The translations under genes were made by a program, and so were the position numbers. From UBA5158 sp963692955 (lineage in GTDB: Bacteria > Pseudomonadota > Gammaproteobacteria > DSM-16500): DNA of 64,000 nt. Every line of letters begins with the position of its first letter. The first letter of the stretch is position 1. Under the pieces are notes generated by a model, which ran no database searches, had not been told where the DNA came from, and was given only the letters and a program-made list of their open reading frames with translations. This document shows positions 1 through 8,265 of the stretch, in pieces. The stretch lies in assembly GCA_963692955.1 (NCBI GenBank), contig OY843587.1, forward strand, positions 1,178,001 to 1,242,000, in the 5' to 3' direction.

Positions 1-64
1 GGGTATGGTTAGAGTGGTTAGGTTGAGGAAGATAGTTGGGTAGTGAGTTTTTGGTTGTGGAAAG

Positions 65-97
65 AAGGCCAGTGGTGATATCTACTGGCCTTTTTTT
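65..97 (+). terminator. Rho-independent terminator, possibly bidirectional
   Basis: An 8-bp perfect stem (AGGCCAGT at 66-73 with ACTGGCCT at 84-91) and a 10-nt loop are followed by a run of seven T at 91-97. The T-run is on the + strand, so it best fits a + strand gene ending left of the window. The minus-strand gene at 96-767 stops at the edge of the T-run and may also use the hairpin. Confidence 0.75.
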
Positions 98-767
98 ATT
101 TTTGTTTTTGATTGTTGTTGGGGGGGAGCGGTTGTACGCCGGGTTTTGCGGCTGCTGCTTTGGCGGCTTCGGCGGATTTAGTATTGGAGTGCATGAAGGC
201 GGGTGGGTTGGCGTTGGCTGCGGGGGCTGGTTGGACGGGGGCAGCGGCACCATTTGGATTTGCTTTCTTATCAACAACCATTTTAGCGCATTTCATTATG
301 GTTTCATTTAATTGGACGCATGATTGATAATTCTTGGTAGTAAGTTCTTTCTGACTATTAATTTGAGTTGTTCCTTGGATTATTGAGGGATTTAATATTT
401 TTTTTAAATTATCATCAACCGTCGGTAATACTATAGAAGAAAATAGAGTTTTTAATTCTTTGAACTTTCTTAATGCTGGTAAAGTAGATTTAACAGCGTT
501 GGTTACATCTAATTTTGTAACAAACTTCAAAACAACTTCTTGAGCCTCAAGCGTTTCTCTAATTAGAGAATTGACTTTAGCTAATTTATTAGAACACTCT
601 GCATACTTTTCCAAACAGTCTAAGGCGATTGGATTAGTTGCAATTGCACTTAATTCAGCCGCAGCTTTCATTGAAGATGAAAGTTTCAATGCTGCATCTT
701 CTGCATTTTTGTCAGCATCTATAACGACTACCTTTGTACCAGCCACATCATATGATCTTGAATTCAT
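96..767 (-). CDS. Unknown helical protein with Pro/Ala-rich tail
   Basis: 223 residues, function not recognised. Residues about 1-165 look helical and partly amphipathic, with no signal peptide or membrane segment. From about 170 the chain becomes a low-complexity tail rich in Pro, Ala and Asn, and that end of the gene is clearly richer in G+C than the rest. An AGGAGAGA sequence a few bases upstream of the ATG is a strong ribosome binding site and fixes the start. The stop lies at the T-run of a terminator hairpin. The neighbour at 1000-2556, on the other strand, has the same design: helical front and Pro-rich tail. The reading frame is convincing, but no role can be given. Confidence 0.75.
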   Translation of the reverse strand: MNSRSYDVAGTKVVVIDADKNAEDAALKLSSSMKAAAELSAIATNPIALDCLEKYAECSNKLAKVNSLIRETLEAQEVVLKFVTKLDVTNAVKSTLPALRKFKELKTLFSSIVLPTVDDNLKKILNPSIIQGTTQINSQKELTTKNYQSCVQLNETIMKCAKMVVDKKANPNGAAAPVQPAPAANANPPAFMHSNTKSAEAAKAAAAKPGVQPLPPNNNQKQK

Positions 768-999
768 TTTAATCTCTCCTAGAGATTTTAATTATGAATA
801 GACATAACTATTATTATAACTCAGACAGATGGCGAATGGTTATAATTTGATCTTTTAGTTATCAAGAAATTTTTTCATGATAATTAAATTTATATATATA
901 ACAAAAGGTTACAAATGCGTTGAAACTTGCAACCCCAAGTATAGTACAAACCAGCTATAATTATGTATAAGAATTGATTAAGTTCAAGCGGGGTACGCA

Positions 1000-2556
1000 G
1001 TGAGCGCTCGCATCGATCAAAACGATTCTTTTACGAAATTTCCAAAGCTAGATTCATACATGTCATTACTGGCATGGGTAAATATTTGTATTCAAAATCA
1101 AAAAATTTTAGAAACAAAATCCAATACTAACAAATCATTTGACCAGCAAAAAGAAATAAACAATTTAATGTTTCTCGAAGAGCTTATTTTAATTATTCAA
1201 GATGAAATCATTTTTAGGAATATTCAAAATTACTTCAGTGAAAAACTAAGAACCGATATACAAATATTAGAAGAAAAATTATCAGAAGAACAAAAAAATA
1301 AAAATATTCAGAATGAAAACTATAATCAGCAATTATTGATAAATCAACAAATCCTTCAGAGTCTACAAATTCAATATCAAAAAGCTCTAACGGAATTAAA
1401 TGCGGTAAGAGCTAAGCTAAATGAACAGCTTTATAATTTAAATAACAAGATTAATCTGTATCAAAGTGGAATTAATAAATTAAATAAGAGATTGAATGAT
1501 AATTTAAGTAGAGTAGTTTCTGATTATAATGCTCAAAATAATCTAAGAGACTTTAGAATTGAAGACAACATTGTTAAAATTAATTTCGATAATACATATA
1601 AATATATTATTAATGACGTAAATGATAAATATTCTAAAAATGAGAATTTTGATTTTAAAGAATTAGCCTTGGAAAGAATTAGAAAGACTCTCTATGAAAG
1701 CCTTGGAGCTAAGTTGACTTACTTAGATCAAAGAGGACTAGATGAGATTGAGAAGATTGCTCAAGATGAATATACCCGCTTTGAAAGTTTTTTGAATAAG
1801 CATGGAAGTGGTCAATCATTTTTCAGAGATTTTGAAAGCAGAAATAAGGCTGTAGTGAGATTAGATTCATTGGTGTTGCAACGTGATAATGTTACTAATT
1901 TGTTAAGACGTGCAACTGATGTTTCAACTAGTTTAGAAAATATTGGTAATGCAGCTCTAGAAGGGAATGATATAAAGAATACAACTGCAGTAGTTCAACG
2001 GACAGAAAGCCAAGTACATAATATTATACAAGATTATAATTCTGCAATTACATCTGAGCCAACAGAAGAAACGGATGAGCTTGCAGCACTTATGGCTGAG
2101 CTTGAGTCTGAACCAGATGCTCAACCAAATGACAACATAAACAACCAACAAGAACAAGCCGTCGAAGCACAATCCGAAAACCCCGAACTAGAAAACCCAG
2201 AAGAGCAACCCGCCCCACCCGGAGGAATGCCAGTAGCCGACGTAGCCGGCCCCCCAGGCGGCCCCCCAATACAAAACGAAGAAGAAGCCCCAGCCCCAGA
2301 ACCCGAACTCCCCCCGCTAGCAAACGAAATAAAGCCCCAACCTGCAGAAGTCAAACCAGTAAGCTCAACCCTCGCCGCATTGTCCAAATTAGGAATTTCA
2401 AAAGAACAAATTTTAGAAAAGAAAGAAGTCGATAAAAAACGAGAAGAAGAAGCTAAAAAAGCCGAACCACAAGCCAAAGACCAAAGCCAAGGCAGCTCCC
2501 AAAGAAAACCCGAATCCCCCGACCAATCCGGCCCAAAAATTGGCAGAAAGTTTTAG
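1000..2556 (+). CDS. Unknown coiled-coil protein with Pro/Glu-rich tail
   Basis: 518 residues starting at GTG. An ATG about 20 codons downstream is an alternative start, and no clear ribosome binding site decides between them. Residues about 65-180 are rich in Gln, Glu, Lys, Leu and Ile in a pattern typical of a long coiled coil. Residues about 350-440 form an acidic, Pro-rich disordered segment and the last 70 residues are charged. The DNA changes sharply at about 2120-2340: C-rich codons replace the A+T-rich codons of the first two thirds, as if the tail had a separate origin or selection. There is no signal peptide or membrane segment. A TATAAT at 953-958 could be the -10. A secreted effector or a structural coiled-coil protein is possible but unproven. 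Confidence 0.75.
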   Translation: MSARIDQNDSFTKFPKLDSYMSLLAWVNICIQNQKILETKSNTNKSFDQQKEINNLMFLEELILIIQDEIIFRNIQNYFSEKLRTDIQILEEKLSEEQKNKNIQNENYNQQLLINQQILQSLQIQYQKALTELNAVRAKLNEQLYNLNNKINLYQSGINKLNKRLNDNLSRVVSDYNAQNNLRDFRIEDNIVKINFDNTYKYIINDVNDKYSKNENFDFKELALERIRKTLYESLGAKLTYLDQRGLDEIEKIAQDEYTRFESFLNKHGSGQSFFRDFESRNKAVVRLDSLVLQRDNVTNLLRRATDVSTSLENIGNAALEGNDIKNTTAVVQRTESQVHNIIQDYNSAITSEPTEETDELAALMAELESEPDAQPNDNINNQQEQAVEAQSENPELENPEEQPAPPGGMPVADVAGPPGGPPIQNEEEAPAPEPELPPLANEIKPQPAEVKPVSSTLAALSKLGISKEQILEKKEVDKKREEEAKKAEPQAKDQSQGSSQRKPESPDQSGPKIGRKF

Positions 2557-2579
2557 TCACAATTATATTCGGTACCATG

Positions 2580-3020
2580 TCATAAAGTTGAATTACTCGT
2601 ATACTCTGAAATAATTTTCTCGATAATAGAGCGGTATAAATCACTTCTAACTGATCTATGTAGTTCTATTATTTTTCTCAAGAGATTTGCCGATGGGCTT
2701 ATATTATTTCCTATTGCAATATCGTAAACGATTTCTTCAGGTGTATCAGTGTAGTAAGCAATCCCAGATAAAGTGTATTCTTCTGTAGAAAGTATATCTT
2801 TTATAATGCAACTTATAAAATTTGACTCGAACATAGCAACCTCAATATCTTTATCAGATTTAACAATACGCAAATAATTGCCGAATTCTTTTTTATAATA
2901 ATCTTTAAGTTTTTCCAAAAGACGAGTGAAAAGCTCAGCTTCTATAATGAAATTTTCTTCTCTTGTGAGATTCGCTGGGTTTATCCCTGCTAAATTACAT
3001 AATAACTCTGCCGCTGACAT
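2580..3020 (-). CDS. Small unknown protein, possible DNA-binding regulator
   Basis: 146 residues, no signal peptide or membrane segment. Residues about 95-135 (TLSGIAYYTDTPEEIVYDIA and the following helix ending near RKIIELHR) read like a helix-turn-helix with a recognition helix, though this is a weak visual match. The gene is divergent from an Xre/S24 regulator at 3167, and the 146-bp gap between the two starts holds a perfect 9-bp dyad. That layout suggests the two proteins form a regulatory pair. I believe similar small proteins sit beside Xre/S24 regulators in Legionella-type genomes, but that is from memory and untested here. Confidence 0.7.
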   Translation of the reverse strand: MSAAELLCNLAGINPANLTREENFIIEAELFTRLLEKLKDYYKKEFGNYLRIVKSDKDIEVAMFESNFISCIIKDILSTEEYTLSGIAYYTDTPEEIVYDIAIGNNISPSANLLRKIIELHRSVRSDLYRSIIEKIISEYTSNSTL

Positions 3021-3070
3021 TAATAATCCCTGAATTTATTTGGGTTTTACCATAAATCAAAGTTTATGTT

Positions 3071-3127
3071 GGCTTATATGCTTAAATGATTTACATAAAA
3101 GACAGAGATAATGTTATTATATAAGCC
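3071..3127. promoter_or_regulatory. Dyad operator between divergent regulators
   Basis: GGCTTATAT at 3071-3079 and its exact reverse complement ATATAAGCC at 3119-3127 are centred at 3099, almost midway between the start codons at 3020 (minus) and 3167 (plus). The half-sites are 48 bp apart start to start. This is a plausible binding site pair for the divergently encoded regulators, allowing autoregulation of both genes. Confidence 0.5.
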
Positions 3128-3166
3128 TCATTCCTTTAACTCATATATGGTTTATATCACTCGAAT

Positions 3167-3841
3167 ATGAATGAGTCAACTCTTAGCATATTGATTAAAG
3201 AAAATTTACTTTTTCTGACTAAAAAATATAACCTTTCTGAAGCAGAATTATCAAGGCAGGCAGGGTTACCTCAAGCGACTATCAATAGGCTTCTGAAAGG
3301 GGCAACTGATGATCCAAGAGCTTCTACATTAAAATCGATTGCCGAGTTTTTTAGTATCACAGTGGATCAATTGCTTAGTCACAATTTAATGAAAGTGTCA
3401 TCATTCGACACTACCCGTCTGCCGATATATTCTCTTGAGCAAAGCAAAACAATTTTAAAACGCTATAATCATGAACGAGATGAGCTAGGACATATTTTAG
3501 AAAAACGTGAAGGCACGTATTTAGAAGTCGAACCATCCATAAGTTCAAATTGTTTGGCCTTTGAAGTAAATGGAGATAGCATGTGGCCCCAATTTATTGA
3601 AGGGATTTTCATTGTAGTGGATACAAAATTGGAAGCTAAACACCGTGATTTTGTTGTTTACTTACTTGGTGATTCACAACAACTTACTTTGAGACAATAC
3701 ATAAAAGAAGGACAGGATCAAATTTTAAAACCAATCAACTATGGTTATAAACTCCATCAAATCAGCAAAAAAGATAAGTTTATAGGAACGGTTATTCAAG
3801 CGAAAAATGATTTCAGAAAAGTTAGCGGAACTAATAAATAA
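3167..3841 (+). CDS. Xre-HTH / S24 LexA-like regulator, lacks catalytic Lys
   Basis: 224 residues. Residues about 23-45 form a typical Xre/Cro helix-turn-helix (SEAELSRQAGLPQATINRLL). The C-terminal half is the S24 fold of LexA, CI and UmuD, with the GDSM motif placing the nucleophile at Ser138. The family's general base is a Lys in a T-V-K-R motif. Here the matching segment reads LTLRQY, with Arg176 at the Lys position, so autocleavage is unlikely and the domain may serve only for dimerisation or sensing. No Ala-Gly or Cys-Gly cleavage site is obvious in the linker. It is divergent from the 2580-3020 gene across a dyad operator and overlaps the next gene by 35 bp, so it probably shares that gene's transcript. 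Confidence 0.85.
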   Translation: MNESTLSILIKENLLFLTKKYNLSEAELSRQAGLPQATINRLLKGATDDPRASTLKSIAEFFSITVDQLLSHNLMKVSSFDTTRLPIYSLEQSKTILKRYNHERDELGHILEKREGTYLEVEPSISSNCLAFEVNGDSMWPQFIEGIFIVVDTKLEAKHRDFVVYLLGDSQQLTLRQYIKEGQDQILKPINYGYKLHQISKKDKFIGTVIQAKNDFRKVSGTNK

Positions 3842-5120
3842 AATTAAATCTTACATAAATGTTTTTTGGTATAGATTGAGTGAAGCGATTTATATTACAA
3901 AAAATCAATATAGGTTGCGGCTGTTACATTGCTACAATTCTCATGATAATCAAATTATTGCTGTCATTCAAGTTGTCATCAAACGCGTAAAAACTAAATT
4001 CTCAATCCGATATCTGGCGTCGAATGCAAAGATCCTACGTGATATCCATCCCGTAAATGCATGCAAAATTGCATTCTTAGCAAATTTAGAAAATGAAATT
4101 CCTTTTGACGACATTCCAGATTATATGAAAATATCCTCAATTCCATATTCAATTATTAAACAAAACCCAACTCTAAAGATAAAATCACAATATTTTTGTA
4201 CGAAAGATAATAAAACACAATTCACGATCTCTAATCCGATCGGCGATATAGAAAACACGCTTTCTGCAGATGAATTATCAAAAAATCCATCCTTACTATA
4301 TGGACTAGGTTCTCAAGAAGCTGCGCGGGTTGGTATTTCCGCAAGTAATGATTTTATAAAAAATCTTGCTCATGCTGGGGAACTAAAGATTCAAACTAAA
4401 TCTAATCAAGCTACTAATTTCATCTTTTATCATATTTTATGTGTTTGTTATGTAACTTTAGTTTTGTCGGGAATGAGTATAGTCCGTCGTATGTTTCCTT
4501 TCCATATTCCTTTTACAGATTTAATTGTTCCTTTTGGTGGGGGAATCTTATTTTTTCCCGTTATATTCTGCATACAAGATATTACTACAGAAGTATATGG
4601 TTTTTCAGCTGCTAGACAAATGGTAATTTTATCAATCTTATCCATATTATTTTTTATCTTATATTCGCAACTAGTAATTCATTTGCCCACGATGCCTGGA
4701 CTTGTTTATCAAGATAATGTTTCATTTTCAGTAGTATTTGATACACAGCCGCGTCAGTTCATTGCCTTACTAGTATCACTTTTTACTGGCTCTTTGATTA
4801 ATGACTTTTTTATTTCAAAATCAAAAGTTATCTTAGCAGGTCAATATTTATGGGCTAGATTACTCGGCTCAACCATGATTGGGGAAGCAGTTTTACAAAT
4901 CGTAGGAGGAGTTATAGGATTTTCTGATAAGTTAGATTTTAGAACAGAATTATTACCAAACATGCTATTAGCTTACGGTTACAAAATGTTATGGTGCTGC
5001 GCGACCATTCCTTTGATATACATGATAACTAATTATTTAAAGAAGAAAGAAGGCATAGACATCTATGATTACGATATAGATTACAATCCATTTAAGTTTA
5101 AAATGTCTTCGAGAGGTTAA
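3807..5120 (+). CDS. VUT (YhhQ-like) queuosine-precursor transporter, extended N-terminus
   Basis: 437 residues. The C-terminal half (about 205-425) has some six hydrophobic segments and the DITTEVYG signature at about 258-265 typical of the VUT/YhhQ family, which imports queuosine precursors such as preQ0 or preQ1 across the inner membrane. Usual YhhQ proteins have about 220 residues. Here about 200 soluble residues precede the first membrane segment and match nothing I recognise. The gene begins inside the end of the Xre/S24 regulator (35-bp overlap, no good ribosome binding site), suggesting translational coupling. Its stop overlaps the convergent amidase stop by 4 bp. The family call is firm; substrate and the role of the extension are inference. 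Confidence 0.8.
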   Translation: MISEKLAELINKIKSYINVFWYRLSEAIYITKNQYRLRLLHCYNSHDNQIIAVIQVVIKRVKTKFSIRYLASNAKILRDIHPVNACKIAFLANLENEIPFDDIPDYMKISSIPYSIIKQNPTLKIKSQYFCTKDNKTQFTISNPIGDIENTLSADELSKNPSLLYGLGSQEAARVGISASNDFIKNLAHAGELKIQTKSNQATNFIFYHILCVCYVTLVLSGMSIVRRMFPFHIPFTDLIVPFGGGILFFPVIFCIQDITTEVYGFSAARQMVILSILSILFFILYSQLVIHLPTMPGLVYQDNVSFSVVFDTQPRQFIALLVSLFTGSLINDFFISKSKVILAGQYLWARLLGSTMIGEAVLQIVGGVIGFSDKLDFRTELLPNMLLAYGYKMLWCCATIPLIYMITNYLKKKEGIDIYDYDIDYNPFKFKMSSRG

Positions 5121-6385
5121 GGATTTGGCATTTTAGACTCGCTCACTTCCTTTTTATTTACACATATCCTTTTTGCAATATTAATCAAAAGCAAATCTTG
5201 CTTGTGGCCGCCAAGCAAAGAAATACCTAAGGGTGGTTTATTTGCTCTTTCAATTGGAATGTTAAGTTGTGGTAATTTTGCTAAACTTGATAATGCAACT
5301 AACGGTCTTAATTTATCATAATCAAATTCGTTTACGTGAGAATATCCTTTATTTCTTAATGGTGCTATATCTGGAGTAGTTGGTATGCATAATATACTTG
5401 AAGATAGTAATTTGTTGAGGATAGCTGAATATAATTCTCTTCTCTTGAAAGCTTCTTCTAGAGTACTTGTATCAGCAAATTTCATATGTGAGAAATCAAC
5501 ATATGTCGTCTTTGAAAATTCGAGGTTAACTTGGTTGATCCAATTTCCTAAGCTCGCCCATATTTCAGTACAAAGTATATTTTTAAAAATGGCGCTTATT
5601 CCGACTTTGGGATCATTTGCCTCAGGGTGAATATCAGAAAGTTTTATATAGGTAGGCTTGATCTTTAAAACTTCAGAGTTTTCGTCGATAAAATTCTGAA
5701 AAATCTTTCTCTGTTCGAAACTTACTAGAGCCATATATTCTTCGATAACATAAAAATTAGTTATATTATCGTTTGATCTCTCGAATGCTTCACCTGATAA
5801 AATCTCGAATACATGGCTAAGCACATCAATACTTTTTGAAAAAATTCCAACTGTATCAAAGCTTGGGCAAAAACTTCTTATACCAGACATAGAAATAAGA
5901 CCAGAGGAAGGACGTAAACTAAATATCCCACAAAAACTTGCAGGTACTCGCATTGAACCAGCAACATCTGTTCCAAGGGAAAAATCGACATCACCAGAAG
6001 CTACGATTGAAGCGGAGCCGCTTGATGAGCCTCCAGGAACTCTGTCTGGCGCATTAGGGTTTAAAGGCATCCCGTAAAAATAATTAATGCCAAGGCTTCC
6101 AGAACAAAACTCTCCAAGAACTGTTTTACCGATACACGTAGCGCCATTTGACAATAGCTGGTCTACGCATTTAGCATTAGCTTTACACTGCTTTTGCTCT
6201 TCAAGCCAGGTAGGATTACCACAACTAGTTTTACATCCTTCGATATCAATTACATCTTTAACAGCAAATTTGAGATTATCTAACACGCCGCATTTTTTAG
6301 GTTTTAATTCGAATTCACACATCAGAGCAGGCTTTGGTGACATTTCCTCATCCGAGAATTTTTTAAACAACTGATTTGATTGCAT
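5117..6385 (-). CDS. Amidase signature family hydrolase
   Basis: 422 residues from the preferred start. It has the Ser-cisSer-Lys triad of the amidase signature family: Lys43 in FAVKDVIDIEG, the GGSSSG loop at 118-123, and Ser144 in GTDVAGSMR. These enzymes hydrolyse amides; the family includes GatA, but there are no gatB or gatC neighbours, so a stand-alone amidase is more likely. The frame is open upstream to 6517, but the added residues are lysine/isoleucine-rich and poorly amidase-like, and AGG lies about 8 nt before the ATG at 6385, so I start there. At 422 residues it is slightly short for the family. Substrate unknown. Confidence 0.82.
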   Translation of the reverse strand: MQSNQLFKKFSDEEMSPKPALMCEFELKPKKCGVLDNLKFAVKDVIDIEGCKTSCGNPTWLEEQKQCKANAKCVDQLLSNGATCIGKTVLGEFCSGSLGINYFYGMPLNPNAPDRVPGGSSSGSASIVASGDVDFSLGTDVAGSMRVPASFCGIFSLRPSSGLISMSGIRSFCPSFDTVGIFSKSIDVLSHVFEILSGEAFERSNDNITNFYVIEEYMALVSFEQRKIFQNFIDENSEVLKIKPTYIKLSDIHPEANDPKVGISAIFKNILCTEIWASLGNWINQVNLEFSKTTYVDFSHMKFADTSTLEEAFKRRELYSAILNKLLSSSILCIPTTPDIAPLRNKGYSHVNEFDYDKLRPLVALSSLAKLPQLNIPIERANKPPLGISLLGGHKQDLLLINIAKRICVNKKEVSESKMPNP

Positions 6386-6505
6386 TTGGGAAAGCCTAAA
6401 ATTAAAATGGCAAAATGAGTAAATTTTAGATATTTTAATACTATTTACTGAGTAATGTACATACGTGTGTTCAAAATACATTCTTTTACAGTTTAAAATT
6501 ATGTT

Positions 6506-6525
6506 AACCTTTATCAATAAAGGTT
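6506..6525. promoter_or_regulatory. Perfect palindrome in divergent intergenic region
   Basis: AACCTTTA and TAAAGGTT form 8-bp perfect arms around a TCAA loop, between the amidase (minus, start 6385) and the small membrane protein (plus, start 6581). There is no T-run, so it is more likely an operator or RNA hairpin than a terminator. Confidence 0.4.
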
Positions 6526-6580
6526 TAGCTGATAATTAAAAAAAACATTATTTTTTATAATTATATGAAGACATTTATAC

Positions 6581-7090
6581 ATGGATGAAAATATGAAGCT
6601 GAAATTCTATTTGGCAATAATCTATTCTGTAATAATTTCAGGTTTTTTGGCCTTGAGTTTTCATATTATTTTTATTAATAAAACTACCTCAATCATCAAT
6701 GCTCTTTTGAATAATGTCACCATTATAAAATTGCCATATCCTCTTTATATAAATCTTATCGCATACATCACTACCTTTATTCCAGTTTTAGCAGCAGCGA
6801 TTTTGTATATCATTATGTTTCCATTTTTAAAATTAAAATCGTATCTATCTCAAAGTTTTATTCTCGGGACTTTTGTTTTAATGATAAAAGGTGAATTAAT
6901 TCGACAACCATTAATGAATGTTTTGGTAGGTAATCCTTTTTTGGTTGCTTTAATCCAGCAATCTCAAATATGGTTAAGCAATTACATTATGTCCTTTATA
7001 ATTGTTTTTCTTATGAAAAAACCGATTAGCCATTTTAGAAATGTTGAGTTTTATTCAGTTCGCGAACCAACCAAGTCTGGATTTTATTAA
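6581..7090 (+). CDS. Unknown small inner-membrane protein
   Basis: 169 residues with four hydrophobic stretches at about 8-32, 55-82, 90-112 and 128-146, joined by short loops, so a four-helix inner-membrane protein is expected. It has no catalytic or binding motif that I recognise. An alternative start is the second Met (codon 5). It stands alone between a divergent amidase and a convergent SDR gene 40 bp downstream. Codon use is A+T-rich, like the rest of this accessory stretch. Confidence 0.65.
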   Translation: MDENMKLKFYLAIIYSVIISGFLALSFHIIFINKTTSIINALLNNVTIIKLPYPLYINLIAYITTFIPVLAAAILYIIMFPFLKLKSYLSQSFILGTFVLMIKGELIRQPLMNVLVGNPFLVALIQQSQIWLSNYIMSFIIVFLMKKPISHFRNVEFYSVREPTKSGFY

Positions 7091-7129
7091 TAAGCCAACA
7101 TTGTTGAATGAGTAAATTTGCAATATTCA

Positions 7130-7852
7130 CTAATCTCCTATCTGAATCCTGCACTCCATAATAATTTCCTTAACCGCTACAGCAGGTGAGAGTTTCAGTA
7201 AAAAATCTATCGATTTAACTATATCACTAGTTTGAATCATTTCATTTCTATCCATTTCGACATCAGCTGTCATCTCAGTCGCAACGAAGCCAGGACATAT
7301 CGCAGTAACATAAATACCGAAACTTGCTAACTCTTTATAAATAGCTTCATTAAACCCGACAACACCAAATTTAGATGCGGCATAGCCACCTAATTGTTTT
7401 CTTGCGACTTTGCCCGAGCGAGAAACAATATTAATTATGCGGCCACTTTTTTTCTCTTTCATGTAGGGAGAAACTGTTTGAATAAAATTGAAAACCCCGA
7501 TGAGATTAGTGTTTATCATTTTTAAAAATTCATCATGAGGCAATTCGCTAGTACCGCGTTTAGCATAGCCTGCGTTATTACAAAGAATATCGATATGACC
7601 AGCTTTCTTTATAAAGTTTTCAACAGTTTCTTTTACTAGATCGTAATTACTGACATCAATAGTAGCGAGAGCTGGAGGTATGATATGCGGATTTGATTTG
7701 ATAATTCTTTCCACAGCAACTTTTAAATTTTTTTCATTTCTCGAAATCAAAAGTAATTGATATTTTTGATTAGCTAAATAATCAGCTATAGCGAACCCAA
7801 TACCTTGACTTGCACCTGTTACGATAGCAACTTTGTTTGATAAACTTTTCAT
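7130..7852 (-). CDS. Short-chain dehydrogenase/reductase (SDR)
   Basis: 240 residues, the usual length of a classical SDR. The Rossmann nucleotide-binding motif TGASQGIG lies at 12-19, NNAG at 92-95, the catalytic Ser at 144, and YAASK at 157-161 supplies the catalytic Tyr157 and Lys161. Arg38 after the second strand suggests NADP(H) preference. Substrate cannot be told: family members include 3-oxoacyl-ACP reductases and many alcohol or sugar dehydrogenases, and the C-terminal substrate loop is short and not diagnostic. It is a single-gene unit with an A+T-rich upstream region. Confidence 0.88.
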   Translation of the reverse strand: MKSLSNKVAIVTGASQGIGFAIADYLANQKYQLLLISRNEKNLKVAVERIIKSNPHIIPPALATIDVSNYDLVKETVENFIKKAGHIDILCNNAGYAKRGTSELPHDEFLKMINTNLIGVFNFIQTVSPYMKEKKSGRIINIVSRSGKVARKQLGGYAASKFGVVGFNEAIYKELASFGIYVTAICPGFVATEMTADVEMDRNEMIQTSDIVKSIDFLLKLSPAVAVKEIIMECRIQIGD

Positions 7853-7992
7853 AAGAATTTTAATCCTCTACTGTATACATTCAATGTTACAATTTTACAG
7901 CATAATGTTAAATAAATGATATCATTAAAATATATTTATCGATGTATATGTTGATGCAAGAAGGGTATCTAATTTAAATAATAACAAACACC

Positions 7993-8187
7993 CTAGCAGG
8001 CAACCCATCCATGCCAGGTATATTCAAATAAGTCAGTTCTTGAATAATCTAAACAAAGACCGTTATACTTAACAGCGCATCGGCGTACACTATTAGGAAA
8101 TTCACTTTCCCTCTGAGGGACAAGCAAACGCCAATTTTCGTTGGCTTTTATATCTCTGCGGCAGTACGGATGAACAAAGCTCAGCAC
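7993..8187 (-). CDS. Possible small Cys-containing protein or gene remnant
   Basis: A 64-codon frame starting at GTG, with no clear ribosome binding site and an in-frame stop two codons upstream. The product has four Cys, several Trp and Tyr, and no signal peptide. The composition (SVRRCAVKYNGLCLDYSR, then a WHGW segment and a terminal Cys) looks protein-like rather than random, so it may be the tail of a decayed secreted-protein gene. The 413-bp stretch 7853-8265 otherwise shows only A+T-rich promoter-like sequence. Confidence 0.3.
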   Translation of the reverse strand: MLSFVHPYCRRDIKANENWRLLVPQRESEFPNSVRRCAVKYNGLCLDYSRTDLFEYTWHGWVAC

Positions 8188-8265
8188 TTTTTAAAATATA
8201 AAGATCATTATCACATAAATTCTTAATCATTTAATGTAACTTCATTGAAAGCAAAGGAGTTAATC

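Noticed and set aside
36..327. Two + strand frames over the end of the first gene
   Set aside because: Gly/Ala-rich shadows of the Pro/Ala tail of the minus-strand gene, which has a strong ribosome binding site.
5386..6374. + strand frames inside the amidase gene
   Set aside because: Antisense to a gene with intact catalytic motifs; no recognisable domain.
8230..8245. CTTAA/TTTAA pair upstream of the APH-like gene as a PmrA box
   Set aside because: The half-sites are 8 bp apart, not 11, and no -10 lies at the right distance.
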